A DNA stretch of 64,000 nucleotides from Cryptobacterium curtum DSM 15641 (GCF_000023845.1 NC_013170.1:1553805-1617804), one strand, 5' to 3'; positions 25,578-33,625 are shown, numbered from the stretch's first letter. Made by a program: numbers and translations. Notes: generated by a model not told the origin, from the sequence alone.

Positions 25578-26059
25578 TTGATAAGTCTTTCGTTGTAGAT
25601 GCCTTCGCGATTCTGCGGATTCGTCACACCAACATACACCTCTCCCGCATTGCCGATTATGAGCATGAAAGCCCTGGTGAACGGGCAGCTGCTGTCTTCA
25701 ACGACTTGAAGCATAAGGGACTTGTCGGTTTTTGAAGGAACTGGCTTTGACTCGTTGTGTGTATGCCATTCCCCAAGATAATTAACGGTACCCTTTGATT
25801 TGCGCCATGCAGAGTTGATCAGCTTGTTTGCCGGGCTCATTCTTCGTAGGAACGAGAATCGCCGACTAACGTCAAAGGCAGATGGCTTCGATGCAAGAGT
25901 TACTTCGAAATGCTGCGTTCCAAGAACCTGCTTCCCAAGCAATATCCCACCTGACTCGGAATCAAAACCCTTAGATGCAATGAGATTCGAGATCTCCTCT
26001 ACAACAGAGCCCGCAAAGCGAAGCGTAGTGCCATCTTCGAAAACAACTCGACTGACCAT
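25568..26059 (-). CDS. cap3: CBASS JAB/JAMM deconjugating protease (Cap3)
   Basis: The 163-residue MPN-fold metalloprotease has the catalytic Glu in SESGGILLG and the zinc signature HTHNESKPVPSKTD, an exact H-x-H-x7-S-x2-D JAMM motif. In type II CBASS, Cap3 cleaves the conjugates that Cap2 makes on the CD-NTase. Its start overlaps the stop of cap2. Confidence 0.92.
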   Translation of the reverse strand: MVSRVVFEDGTTLRFAGSVVEEISNLIASKGFDSESGGILLGKQVLGTQHFEVTLASKPSAFDVSRRFSFLRRMSPANKLINSAWRKSKGTVNYLGEWHTHNESKPVPSKTDKSLMLQVVEDSSCPFTRAFMLIIGNAGEVYVGVTNPQNREGIYNERLIKWQ

Positions 26060-27711
26060 CAGTCAATCCTTTGGGCTTCGCTAGTGTAATCGAATCTATC
26101 TGCATGCTCCGGTTTAACAATAACCCCGAACATATCAGCCTGCGACAATGCGCCGTACCAAGCATAGTGATAGTTGTGCTTATCAAGTCGTCCACGCACT
26201 AGAGACCGTGCGAAGTCGTTGAGAAAGGACTCGACATCTAACCCGGAATACGGAACGTATGTTGACTGACACCCAGCCTCCCTTTTGAATAACTCATTGC
26301 TGTTGGCAACCACAGAACCAACAAACCTACCCTCTGAATCGAACATCTTAGAATGAACATCCTGCGGCTTATTCAGCACGAGTGCATGCGCTGCAATCGC
26401 GAAAGGCTCCACCCACATCAGAACCACTCTTGCGCTCCAATTAAGCTCCAAAGCCTTCTCTATCACATGCCTCTCAAGTGGATAAGAGCCGACAGTCACA
26501 AAGACATAGTCTGATGACGAGATGCTATTTGAATGCGCCTCAATGAGCGAGTTTGCATTCTCGCTGTAGACCTTGCATTTGATATTGGGGTTGTCCGAAA
26601 TGATCCTTCCCTTAACTGCCTCGGCCTTTGGCTTTCCAACATCTTTGAATCCACATAAGTGTCTGGCTATGTTCTCGACTCCAAGTGTCTGGTTATCAAT
26701 AAGAACGAAGTCATCAACGCCGCAAGCAACCAATGCACCAACCAAAAAACCGCCCAGAGAGCCGCATCCGATAACGCATGCTTTCATGCGCGCGATGAGA
26801 CCGGTTCCTCCCCTGCAATACAAACGTGATTGGCTGGCATCTACATAATCGTAACGGACCACCTTGTTTTCACCGATTTTGCATAGACCTACTTCCAAGG
26901 GCACCTTGCCCCGACGGAAGCCACTCGCGGAAGGGAGTCCATCGTGCTCAAAAGCCGCAAAGACCCTGCGTCCATCTAGATAAGGGCACGAGAACACAAC
27001 TACCGATTTCTGTCTGTCTGACGATTGCACGAATTTCTCGTACTCCGAAAAGCACAAATCGTCCTTATGTATGAGATCAAACCATTCTTTGTGAGTTTCA
27101 GGGAACGGATAGGCGATGGGACTTGAAAGCGGTATATACAGACATCTCAAGAAGCTTTGTTCTTCTTGCAAGTCTCCCATCCTTGCCGCAAGTTGAACAG
27201 CCTCTTCCTTGTTTTCACAGATGAAGAGCTGTTTTTGTTCTTGATTCGATGCGTATACGGACAGAATTCTGGGGCAGTTTCCCATGCTATCAACTAATGA
27301 ATATAGGGGCAGTATAGTCTCCTGGCCATAGCCCCAATATGCCAAGAATTCGTCAAGGTAGTCATCCGCGTTTTTCCCTTCGATACCATCTGAGAGGATT
27401 TCGAGGGTCTTGTTCAGGACCTCGATCACCTGTCCTTCAGGCCTTGAGGGGCAAGGAATGTTTGTCTCCCGATCAAAGGCGCATATTTGCCCTGTCGGGC
27501 CAACATGGGGTAGCCTCCCATATTCAGCCAACATGTCTGAATCGAGCTGGAATTCAGGGAGTTCGTATGGGAAACCAGACGGAAGAATGAGGCTCATCCG
27601 AACACGAGCTCCATTTCGCAAGCTTCCCTCTACGTTTATTCCTTTTCCTTCAAGCACATCATAGCCCGCAGCTGCTACGGCGCCTTTAATTCGGCTAACC
27701 AGATCGTCCAT
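26059..27711 (-). CDS. cap2: CBASS E2-E1 fused conjugating enzyme (Cap2)
   Basis: The 550-residue protein joins an E2-like N-terminal domain, with the likely catalytic Cys in GPTGQICAFDRE (about residue 97), to a ThiF/E1 adenylation domain. The latter has nucleotide loop VIGCGSLGGFLVGALVACG and a candidate E1 Cys in REAGCQSTYV. Cap2 primes the CD-NTase by joining its C-terminus to a target. The gene overlaps the 3' end of the CD-NTase gene by 17 bases. Confidence 0.92.
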   Translation of the reverse strand: MDDLVSRIKGAVAAAGYDVLEGKGINVEGSLRNGARVRMSLILPSGFPYELPEFQLDSDMLAEYGRLPHVGPTGQICAFDRETNIPCPSRPEGQVIEVLNKTLEILSDGIEGKNADDYLDEFLAYWGYGQETILPLYSLVDSMGNCPRILSVYASNQEQKQLFICENKEEAVQLAARMGDLQEEQSFLRCLYIPLSSPIAYPFPETHKEWFDLIHKDDLCFSEYEKFVQSSDRQKSVVVFSCPYLDGRRVFAAFEHDGLPSASGFRRGKVPLEVGLCKIGENKVVRYDYVDASQSRLYCRGGTGLIARMKACVIGCGSLGGFLVGALVACGVDDFVLIDNQTLGVENIARHLCGFKDVGKPKAEAVKGRIISDNPNIKCKVYSENANSLIEAHSNSISSSDYVFVTVGSYPLERHVIEKALELNWSARVVLMWVEPFAIAAHALVLNKPQDVHSKMFDSEGRFVGSVVANSNELFKREAGCQSTYVPYSGLDVESFLNDFARSLVRGRLDKHNYHYAWYGALSQADMFGVIVKPEHADRFDYTSEAQRID

Positions 27712-28642
27712 CGTGCTTCAACACCGCCGGAGCAGAGGTTGTAACGTATGCCAATGTGTTTTTAGGGCGATCAGGCTTTGGAAAGTCGCTTCCAAATACG
27801 CCCCTGAGGAAATCAGCTGCATCCCCTTCACTTGGCGTACTTGATGCTGAAATCAGCGCATCGAGGAGCTTTTCGAGCTTTGCAAGAATGGAACTCTTAT
27901 CAGCATCCGATTTGCCTTCGAACAAATCCTCCCAGGCAGCAACTGGTTTTTTGCACTCGAAACATGCCTTAAGACTTGTCAGCACGTTCTCCATCGTATA
28001 TCGAACTGCATCGTCGTCGCGTCCGTTTGCGGGACTGAAGTTTTGGGCGCAGAGAATCGTAAGCTCGATGCCTTTCAATGGCACATTGCAATAGTCTTTC
28101 CATCTCTTGATGTATCGAATAATCCTCTTGAGCTGCCCCTCGGCGTCGTTCTTTCCGTCAAGCCACTCAACAAAGCCTTCCGCATCGCTCTGAGTCCATC
28201 CCCGCGCTTTGTCGGCAAAATAAGCGGCTCCATCTAACTTGATATAAATCGGAATATCGACATGATATCCATGTCCATAGGTGACTCGGACGCATGCGTT
28301 TTTATCTTTCGGTGGAGTCTTCGTCCTGCCCTGAACAGCTGATACCACCCAGCTGTGAACCGTGCTGCAAGCCGGCCAATCCTCCTTATTTGCATCTTCG
28401 AACTCTTCGAGATAGAGTCCATCGTCGATATCAAACTCATCATCATCTATTGGGTTGATTACGGTATGCATGGCAAATGAGCCTTGCAACTTGAATCGCG
28501 CTTGCCCTTTGTCCTTGTCCTTTAGCCATTGTCTGATATCGGATCTAATGGCATCGCGGCTTGTTGTCAGTTCGTCTCTTTTGGAAGTAGTGAGTTTGAT
28601 CGCGTTATCAAACTCTCTGAACAGTCTGCGTGTGCTCGCCAT
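27695..28642 (-). CDS. cdnA: CBASS CD-NTase (cGAS/DncV-like cyclic dinucleotide synthase)
   Basis: The 315-residue nucleotidyltransferase has the GS motif in LQGSFAMHTVI, the metal pair in EFDIDDGLYL and the third acidic residue in YHVDIPIYIK. The D-x-DDG-x-Y form resembles DncV, so clade A and 3'3'-cGAMP-type products are likely, though this is inference. The chain ends in Gly, consistent with conjugation of its C-terminus by Cap2. GGAAGGAAG lies just before the ATG. It follows the GmrSD-like gene by 37 bases, so the two are probably one transcript. Confidence 0.93.
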   Translation of the reverse strand: MASTRRLFREFDNAIKLTTSKRDELTTSRDAIRSDIRQWLKDKDKGQARFKLQGSFAMHTVINPIDDDEFDIDDGLYLEEFEDANKEDWPACSTVHSWVVSAVQGRTKTPPKDKNACVRVTYGHGYHVDIPIYIKLDGAAYFADKARGWTQSDAEGFVEWLDGKNDAEGQLKRIIRYIKRWKDYCNVPLKGIELTILCAQNFSPANGRDDDAVRYTMENVLTSLKACFECKKPVAAWEDLFEGKSDADKSSILAKLEKLLDALISASSTPSEGDAADFLRGVFGSDFPKPDRPKNTLAYVTTSAPAVLKHDGRSG

Positions 28643-28679
28643 TTTCTTCCTTCCTGCAAGCCTTCAGCTTGATCTTGTG

Positions 28680-30758
28680 TTATTCATCCGCGTCCAGCGG
28701 CATCTCGAACGAGAGTTCGTTGGCGTCAATCTCGCAAATCTCGAAAACGCTTTTGAGCAGGTCAATCTTCGCAGCAGTGCTCGAAGCCGTACGCGCATAT
28801 ACCCCCCTGGCAATCTTCGAATGTCCCTGCGCCTCAGTGCTACGGAACGCGCTCGCCGGATAGCTTGTCCCGTCAACAAGCGAGTGAATCTTGGCTGGCT
28901 CGAGTTCGTGAAGCAGCTGGAGGACCTTAGCCTCCATATCGTTCCACTGCGTTGCGACATAGCGGACGCCCATGAAACTGAACGCCGCAATTCTTCTGCC
29001 AGTAAATTCGACGCCTGAATCGAGCTCTGCAACCTCTGGCAAAGCTTTCTTCGGCTCATAGGAAGTCTCGGGGTATGGCCACGTCTCAAGGAACTGCTCC
29101 TCGAGCATCTCTTCACGCTTCTTCATTTGCGGCTCGCCCCAGGTCTCCTGCTGGGCAATCCATTGATTCATGCGGAAGCCGCTCGCCCTAAAGCCGTCTT
29201 TCATATCACGCTTTTGCTGGAACGGGCGGTTGCTGTAATCGGAGTTGTAGGCGGTAAGCGTGAGATTAGCCATCTTGTGGCACCATTCCTCGTGCACTCG
29301 CTCCCAGTCGTCGCCGAGGGCACGCTTCCACTCCGCATTCAGCGTTTGCGGCATCACATGCTCAACGGAGAAGTTGCCCTCTTCAAGGCCGCTCACCACC
29401 TCGACCCGCTCGTCGCTCGTCCCGTTCTCGAGCCGATCGTACAGGTAGTATTTGCGGTTCTGGACGCGGTAGAAATCGCGTGTGTCCAGCGCATAGAGGA
29501 ACTCGCCATCGTCTGGGAGCCTGCTCTGGCCGCCTTTGTGAGTCAGAACGTATTTGACGACTTTAGAGTATTCCGCACCATCCGCTACACCTCTCAAGGC
29601 ATCGCCATGCAGTGTCTCGAACACCTTGTTGAGGGCGTTTGCCGGAAGGCCACTTGCCCACCTTCTGAAGAGGTATGTGTCCAGCGTCCAAAGGACCGTG
29701 GCGACCGCATCATCGTCAATATCGCCCTGTGCGCGGTATTCGAGGAGGTTGAGAAGATATGGCTGTGTAACGCTCGCATCGAATACATGAATCGCCTTTA
29801 AGGCAGAGTCAATGTCCTTCACGCCGGTGTCGTGACGTATGCATGCGCGGTAATGCTTCGAGTATGCGAGCAGCTCCTTCAAAAGCGGCTCGGTGTCTAT
29901 CTCCAATGCGCCGCCGTTGGGATCCTTGAAATACTTGTGCGCATACGTGCGGAACGCTGGGTACACCTTCTTGATTGCGGGAGTCTTCGCCTCCCGGGCC
30001 GCAAGGAAGAAGCGAATGTAGTCGCTCACCCTGTAGTCCGTGTTGTGCTCAACCGCATTCCAATAGTCCTCGTAGTAGATCTCCTGGCGTTCCTGATTGA
30101 GGTTCATGAGCACGAAGTTGCGAATCTTGTCCGCCTCGGAGAGGTCAAGCCCGGTAGAGTTGAGGCTCTCAAAGATGAGCTGCGCGTCATCTGGCGGGTC
30201 GAGAGTAATGTCGATTATGCAAAGCGATTTTATCGACTCGTAGAGTTCGTCGACGCTGATGTCCATGCGGGCAATGCGGTCCAGGAAGTACAGGAAGTTC
30301 TGCGTCACGTTCGAGCCCTGTATGTAGTCGTCGGGCTTCTCGTCGAGAATCGCCCTGAACGCCTCGCTGTCGCTCTTGACGAGCTTGAGACGCAGTTTTT
30401 GATCCTGCTTGTGCTTCTTGTCGATGAGGTAGTAGTCGTCTATGTCCTCGGCAAGGTCTTCGTCATTCGAGGTGACGATCCCCGCCTTCACCTGCGTCCT
30501 GATAGCTGCCAGCAGGAGGAAGACCGTAGTTATGCGTTGCTGGCCATCGATAACGACACGCTCGCCGCGGGGTGTCTGGGAGACGATGCTGCCGAAGAAG
30601 TGCTCCGTTCTTCCGGTCTTTGCCACTTCAACGAGGTCATCGAAGAGGCGTCCGCACTGCTCGGGCTTCCAATCGTAGTTTCGCTGGTACACGGGTATCA
30701 CAAACCGCGTGAGCTTCCCTTCGATGAGGTCTGTTAGGTATTGCTTGTGACCGTCCAT
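28680..30758 (-). CDS. GmrSD-like DUF262/DUF1524 nuclease with DUF4357 tail
   Basis: The 692-residue protein has an N-terminal DUF262 domain with VIPVYQRNYDW and the ParB-like DGQQR motif (VVIDGQQRITTVFLLLAA). A middle helical region and a DUF1524 HNH nuclease follow, with VEHVMPQTLNAEW and a later NLTLTAYNSDYSNRPF. The tail from about residue 600 resembles DUF4357. This is the architecture of type IV, modified-DNA-dependent nucleases (GmrSD, BrxU). AGGAGA precedes the ATG. Immediately upstream is an RHH gene and downstream the CBASS genes, all on one strand. Confidence 0.88.
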   Translation of the reverse strand: MDGHKQYLTDLIEGKLTRFVIPVYQRNYDWKPEQCGRLFDDLVEVAKTGRTEHFFGSIVSQTPRGERVVIDGQQRITTVFLLLAAIRTQVKAGIVTSNDEDLAEDIDDYYLIDKKHKQDQKLRLKLVKSDSEAFRAILDEKPDDYIQGSNVTQNFLYFLDRIARMDISVDELYESIKSLCIIDITLDPPDDAQLIFESLNSTGLDLSEADKIRNFVLMNLNQERQEIYYEDYWNAVEHNTDYRVSDYIRFFLAAREAKTPAIKKVYPAFRTYAHKYFKDPNGGALEIDTEPLLKELLAYSKHYRACIRHDTGVKDIDSALKAIHVFDASVTQPYLLNLLEYRAQGDIDDDAVATVLWTLDTYLFRRWASGLPANALNKVFETLHGDALRGVADGAEYSKVVKYVLTHKGGQSRLPDDGEFLYALDTRDFYRVQNRKYYLYDRLENGTSDERVEVVSGLEEGNFSVEHVMPQTLNAEWKRALGDDWERVHEEWCHKMANLTLTAYNSDYSNRPFQQKRDMKDGFRASGFRMNQWIAQQETWGEPQMKKREEMLEEQFLETWPYPETSYEPKKALPEVAELDSGVEFTGRRIAAFSFMGVRYVATQWNDMEAKVLQLLHELEPAKIHSLVDGTSYPASAFRSTEAQGHSKIARGVYARTASSTAAKIDLLKSVFEICEIDANELSFEMPLDADE

Positions 30759-30783
30759 GAGTATCTTCTCCTGCTATATGCCT

Positions 30784-31029
30784 TTATCTCTTCAAAGCCC
30801 GCTCGGCCGCCGAAGCGGGGATGAACCATGCGGGTCGCTTCTTCATCCCGTGAAGCTCAGCCTCCTCCTTGAAGGCGTCGCGCAGGTTCGCGGGGATGCG
30901 GATAGTTATCGCGGTCTGCCCGCCTCCCGCGAAGAACTCCTTGAGCTCCTGTTTGGAAGCACCCTTCTCTAAGGTCCGAGTAGCCCATTTCGCATCCTCC
31001 ATGTGCTTGACGGTTGCAATACAACACAT
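30784..31029 (-). CDS. small ribbon-helix-helix-like protein heading the defence operon
   Basis: The 81-residue product has a central QTAITIRIPANLRDAFKEEA, a strand-helix pattern of RHH (CopG/Arc) DNA-binding proteins. It may start at ATG 31029 or ATG 31002; neither has a good ribosome-binding site. The stop is 25 bp before the GmrSD-like gene. It could be an autoregulator of the defence operon or an antitoxin whose partner is missing. No toxin gene adjoins it. Confidence 0.6.
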   Translation of the reverse strand: MCCIATVKHMEDAKWATRTLEKGASKQELKEFFAGGGQTAITIRIPANLRDAFKEEAELHGMKKRPAWFIPASAAERALKR

Positions 31030-31042
31030 TTTACTGCAACCG

Positions 31043-31056
31043 TGACCTGCGAAAAC
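31043..31056 (-). repeat. inverted attachment-like core
   Basis: Fourteen bases (GTTTTCGCAGGTCA on the minus strand) equal the core of the left island repeat, but in the opposite orientation. They lie in the short gap between the RHH and AbiE genes. It may mark the edge of an older insertion nested in the island; a chance match cannot be excluded. Confidence 0.35.
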
Positions 31057-31115
31057 CGCAAATCAGGACCTTGCAGGTTTGGATGATCGGGTGGCTCGCG
31101 GAAGGAAGGCCTAGG

Positions 31116-31962
31116 TCAGCCCTCCCAGACGGCTTTCATGACGGACTTTGCGGTTTTGCAGGCATCCTCGAGGGCTATGCCCGCAGCGTAGGGGTTCATG
31201 CGGACGTATTTCGCCCAGAGGCCCTGCATCACCTCGCTCTCCGACACCTCGGACAGCGTCTTGTCCCAAGAGTCAATCACCTCAGCGCTGCCGCGCCTCT
31301 CGCTTGTCGCGACGAGCGCATCGCGGAGCGTGGCAGGATCACATTCGGCGTGCTTGAGCTGCCACAGCACGTGGATGTCGTAGAAGTCGCGGGGCCGCGT
31401 GTTGCCCGTGCCGCGCGAGACCACCGTCTCCAGCTTCTCGGCGAGCACGGTCTCGAGCGGGTAGCCCATCAGGCGGATGCTGCGGTCATCGAACAGGAGC
31501 GGGTACTCGTATTCGACCGCGTCGGGCGTGATCCTGTCCCCAGTGGTGACGTCGACCGTCAGCGGCACCTCCATGGGCGCGTACCGGGCGAGCAGGTGCA
31601 CGCGGATGCCCGGGTAGTCGTCGGCCTCGCGGATGTCCTCCGTGCGGACGAACTCGATCTCCCAGTCGTCGTCGGCCTGCGCGGCGGCTATCTCCCTGAA
31701 CGCCGCCTCGGCCGACTCGTGGGTCAGCTCGAAGCCCCGCACCGTCGTGTCGAGGTCCATCGTGGTCCGCATCGCGACGCCCACGAGCGACGAGATGAGC
31801 TCCGCCCTTCACGACCACGCGCTCGCGCCACGGCGTCTTAGACAGCCGTTCCAGCAGGCGCTCGAACAGGTAGTTCTGCATCATCATCTGAGCGGGGATG
31901 CCCGCCTCCCTGGCACGGGCGTTCACCCTCGCCTTGAGCTGCATCGCGTTTCTCATCCTCAT
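31116..31962 (-). pseudogene. abiEii: AbiEii-type toxin nucleotidyltransferase, frameshifted
   Basis: Translation from ATG 31962 gives the family N-terminus (MRMRNAMQLKARVNARARE, then ERVVVKGG), which loses frame near 31800. The other frame resumes immediately with ISSLVGVAMRTTMDLDTTVRG and continues normally to 31116 with a KLETVVSRGTGNTRPRDFYD motif. Two bases appear to be missing where the family has KGGMLISSL. The gene starts in an ATGA overlap with the antitoxin gene. As written the toxin is inactive; a sequencing error should be excluded. Confidence 0.85.
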
Positions 31963-32543
31963 AGCAGCACCCTCACATAGTTCTGGATCTTCCCCTCCAC
32001 GCCGAGCGCCCGGGCGTAGCCGAGCAGCTTCAGGATGTTCCTGTCCGCCCTGCGCACGTAGGCCCTCATCGCCGGGTTCACCACCTGCTCGTCCACGACG
32101 CGCTGCCCCCGGACCATGTCGCACAGCGTGCGCTCGAGGTCGTAGGCGCGCACGGCGTTGCCGTGCATCGTCCTCACCTCCGCCACGCCGAGGCCGAGCA
32201 CCTCGTCCGCGCACGAGCGGCAGATTATCCCCGCAGCCTTGGCCCTCGCCTTGTTGTAGTTGCGCGAGAACGTCATGGTCAGCTGGAAGGGCGCCCGGTC
32301 GGTCGCCCCGTGCAGGTAGAGGGCGGTCCCGTCGGAGAAGACGCCCTTCGCGAAGCGGTGCTGGGCGATGAGGTAGGGGTCCTCCCACGTCTCCGGCAGC
32401 GCGTAGAGCCCGCGGTCGACCTGCACGAGCTCGCCTGCCTCGACCGCCTCGGCGAGGCAGCGCCTGGGGATTCCCGCCGCGGTGGCCTGCGCCGAGCTGA
32501 CGTAGCCGTTCTGCACCAATGCGATGTCGGCAACCGTCTCCAT
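31959..32543 (-). CDS. abiEi: AbiEi-type antitoxin / transcriptional repressor
   Basis: The protein has an N-terminal winged-helix part (ALVQNGYVSSAQATAAGI, then RGLYALPET) and the C-terminal AbiEi antitoxin domain (FSDGTALYLHG, YDLERTLCDMVRGQR). The family represses its own promoter and counters AbiEii, a type IV toxin-antitoxin used in phage defence. The frame is open to 32567, but ATG 32543 behind AGGGAGGAGG is clearly better. A palindromic operator candidate lies 14 bases upstream. It seems intact although the toxin gene is broken. Confidence 0.9.
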   Translation of the reverse strand: METVADIALVQNGYVSSAQATAAGIPRRCLAEAVEAGELVQVDRGLYALPETWEDPYLIAQHRFAKGVFSDGTALYLHGATDRAPFQLTMTFSRNYNKARAKAAGIICRSCADEVLGLGVAEVRTMHGNAVRAYDLERTLCDMVRGQRVVDEQVVNPAMRAYVRRADRNILKLLGYARALGVEGKIQNYVRVLL

Positions 32544-32556
32544 GGCCCCTCCTCCC

Positions 32557-32570
32557 TGAATGTACATTCA
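32557..32570. promoter_or_regulatory. palindromic operator candidate of the abiE pair
   Basis: TGAATGTACATTCA is a perfect 14 bp palindrome just upstream of the abiEi ribosome-binding site. It is followed by two direct CTCATATT copies at about 32574-32591. AbiEi repressors bind inverted repeats in their own promoters. Confidence 0.55.
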
Positions 32571-32624
32571 CACCTCATATTCTCTCATATTAGGCGCTAT
32601 TGTACAACAAGCAGCGAAGGCCCT

Positions 32625-32650
32625 GTTCTCCACAAGCGCTTGTGGAGAAC
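32625..32650. repeat. perfect 26 bp palindrome near the island's right end
   Basis: GTTCTCCACAAGC is followed directly by its exact reverse complement, with no loop bases. It could be a dimer operator, a recombinase site or, in RNA, a hairpin. The TTGTGGAGA half recurs near 32733. Confidence 0.7.
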
Positions 32651-32862
32651 CAAGCTCGAAGTCGAGATCACGAGGCAGTTATTTTTAGACACACAGAAGA
32701 GCTTTTGGTAATTCGGTTTCGCCAGACCGCAACCTTGTGGAGAGCTGCTTGCGCACGCCCGCAAGCTATGGTCGCGCTAGGGCGAAACCTTGTGAAATGA
32801 AGGTAACGGCATGGCGCAAGCTTCCCGATTTTTTGAGCCGTTCTTTGATAACGTGCTAAATT
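32651..32862. other. non-coding stretch before the right island end
   Basis: I see no supported gene here. A 32-codon frame from ATG 32811, behind GAAGGT, runs to 32909 and ends in N-F-C-R-Q-R-V-G then K-R-K-P. It could be the last codons of a lost integrase whose 3' end abutted the attachment site, but that is a guess. Confidence 0.3.
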
Positions 32863-32881
32863 TTTGTCGGCAACGTGTCGG
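32863..32881 (+). repeat. inner end repeat, right copy
   Basis: Partner of 24015-24033 (two mismatches), in the same orientation and likewise just inside the outer repeat. Confidence 0.5.
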
Positions 32882-32897
32882 CATTGCCGACATAAAG

Positions 32898-32927
32898 AGA
32901 AAACCCTGACCTGTTTTCGCAGTTCAG
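32898..32927. repeat. attR-like repeat of the defence island
   Basis: Direct counterpart of 23924-23953 (27 of 30 bases). It coincides with the terminator hairpin of tRNA-fMet, so the element appears to target the region just downstream of the tRNA rather than the tRNA body. Confidence 0.65.
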
Positions 32928-32929
32928 GG
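32904..32929 (-). terminator. intrinsic terminator of tRNA-fMet
   Basis: On the minus strand CCCTGA-A-CTG pairs with CAG-G-TCAGGG (one internal mismatch) around a 6-base loop. TTTTCTCTTT follows, 10 bases after the encoded CCA of the tRNA. Confidence 0.75.
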
Positions 32930-32938
32930 CCTTGTTTT

Positions 32939-33015
32939 TGGTCGCGGGGGCAGGATTTGAACCTACGACCTCCGGGTTATGAGCCCGGCGAGCTACCAGA
33001 CTGCTCCACCCCGCA
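32939..33015 (-). tRNA. initiator tRNA-fMet (anticodon CAT)
   Basis: This is a 77-nt cloverleaf with encoded CCA. The acceptor is TGCGGGG/CCCCGCG, the anticodon loop CTCATAA and the T loop TTCAAAT. Three consecutive G:C pairs end the anticodon stem (GGG/CCC) and position 1:72 is a U-G wobble rather than a Watson-Crick pair. Both are initiator features. It is the anchor of the adjacent island. Confidence 0.95.
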
Positions 33016-33145
33016 CTATCTGGTATCGCATAAGCGATAGACATTTATAATACGCACCACCATTGCTAACCAGCAAGGCAGAACTCCCCTTTCACACAAC
33101 GAACATGGTGCTTAACCTGAAAAATCAGCAAGCTCCTAGCTAGTT

Positions 33146-33625
33146 TTACAGCTCAGCTTCTTCCCTTAGAAGGACTTCTTGCCAAAGCGCATCACGCACT
33201 TGATCTGGTACAACTTGAACATTTATCAGTGCTTTATTGGGCACTTCTTGACTGATCGGCCGTATATGATCAGGGTGAATCACCAGATCAATTTTTTGCT
33301 GACGGGAAAGCGCCTTAATGCGACATTCCAAAGAACTTGCCTGTGAGCGATCAGGCACCAGCCACAACCCCAGCAAATCAACTACACCATGACTGCGCGT
33401 ATATTTTGCCCCGGCCGCCGTTCCTAATTGATGCTCCATCATGCGACGTACCACATCAGTTGTGATGCCAGTATAGAGCGTGTCGTCTGCACACTGAACG
33501 ATATAAACGTAGTAACAGGAGCTTACGTCTGGCCCTTTATTCAAATATGCTTCAGACTGCTTGCCTGAACTCGCATCTACCTCTTCTACCTCTTCGCTCA
33601 CTTTAGCTGCTCGTTGTTCGTTCAA
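33146..33625 (-). CDS. GIY-YIG domain protein (UPF0213/YhbQ-like)
   Basis: The GIY-YIG core is YYVYIVQCADDTLYTGITTDVVRR at about residues 37-60, followed by family helices through SLECRIKALSRQQK. It is a small single-domain nuclease-like protein with an extra N-terminal acidic segment and a 40-residue tail; the role is unknown. Its TTG start overlaps the stop of the phosphodiesterase gene, suggesting translational coupling. Confidence 0.85.
   Translation of the reverse strand: MNEQRAAKVSEEVEEVDASSGKQSEAYLNKGPDVSSCYYVYIVQCADDTLYTGITTDVVRRMMEHQLGTAAGAKYTRSHGVVDLLGLWLVPDRSQASSLECRIKALSRQQKIDLVIHPDHIRPISQEVPNKALINVQVVPDQVRDALWQEVLLREEAEL

Noticed and set aside
29832..30737. A 301-codon plus-strand frame opposite the GmrSD-like gene
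   Set aside because: Antisense shadow; the minus-strand protein has clear DUF262 motifs.
31486..32571. A 361-codon minus-strand frame over the AbiE genes
   Set aside because: Out-of-frame shadow of abiEi and abiEii, rich in RGR/GRG runs. It crosses the frameshift only because the GC-rich frame lacks stops, although its middle does contain the true abiEii N-terminus.
32811..32909. 32-codon frame with a modest ribosome-binding site at the right island end
   Set aside because: Too short and without a family match; kept only as a possible integrase 3' remnant.
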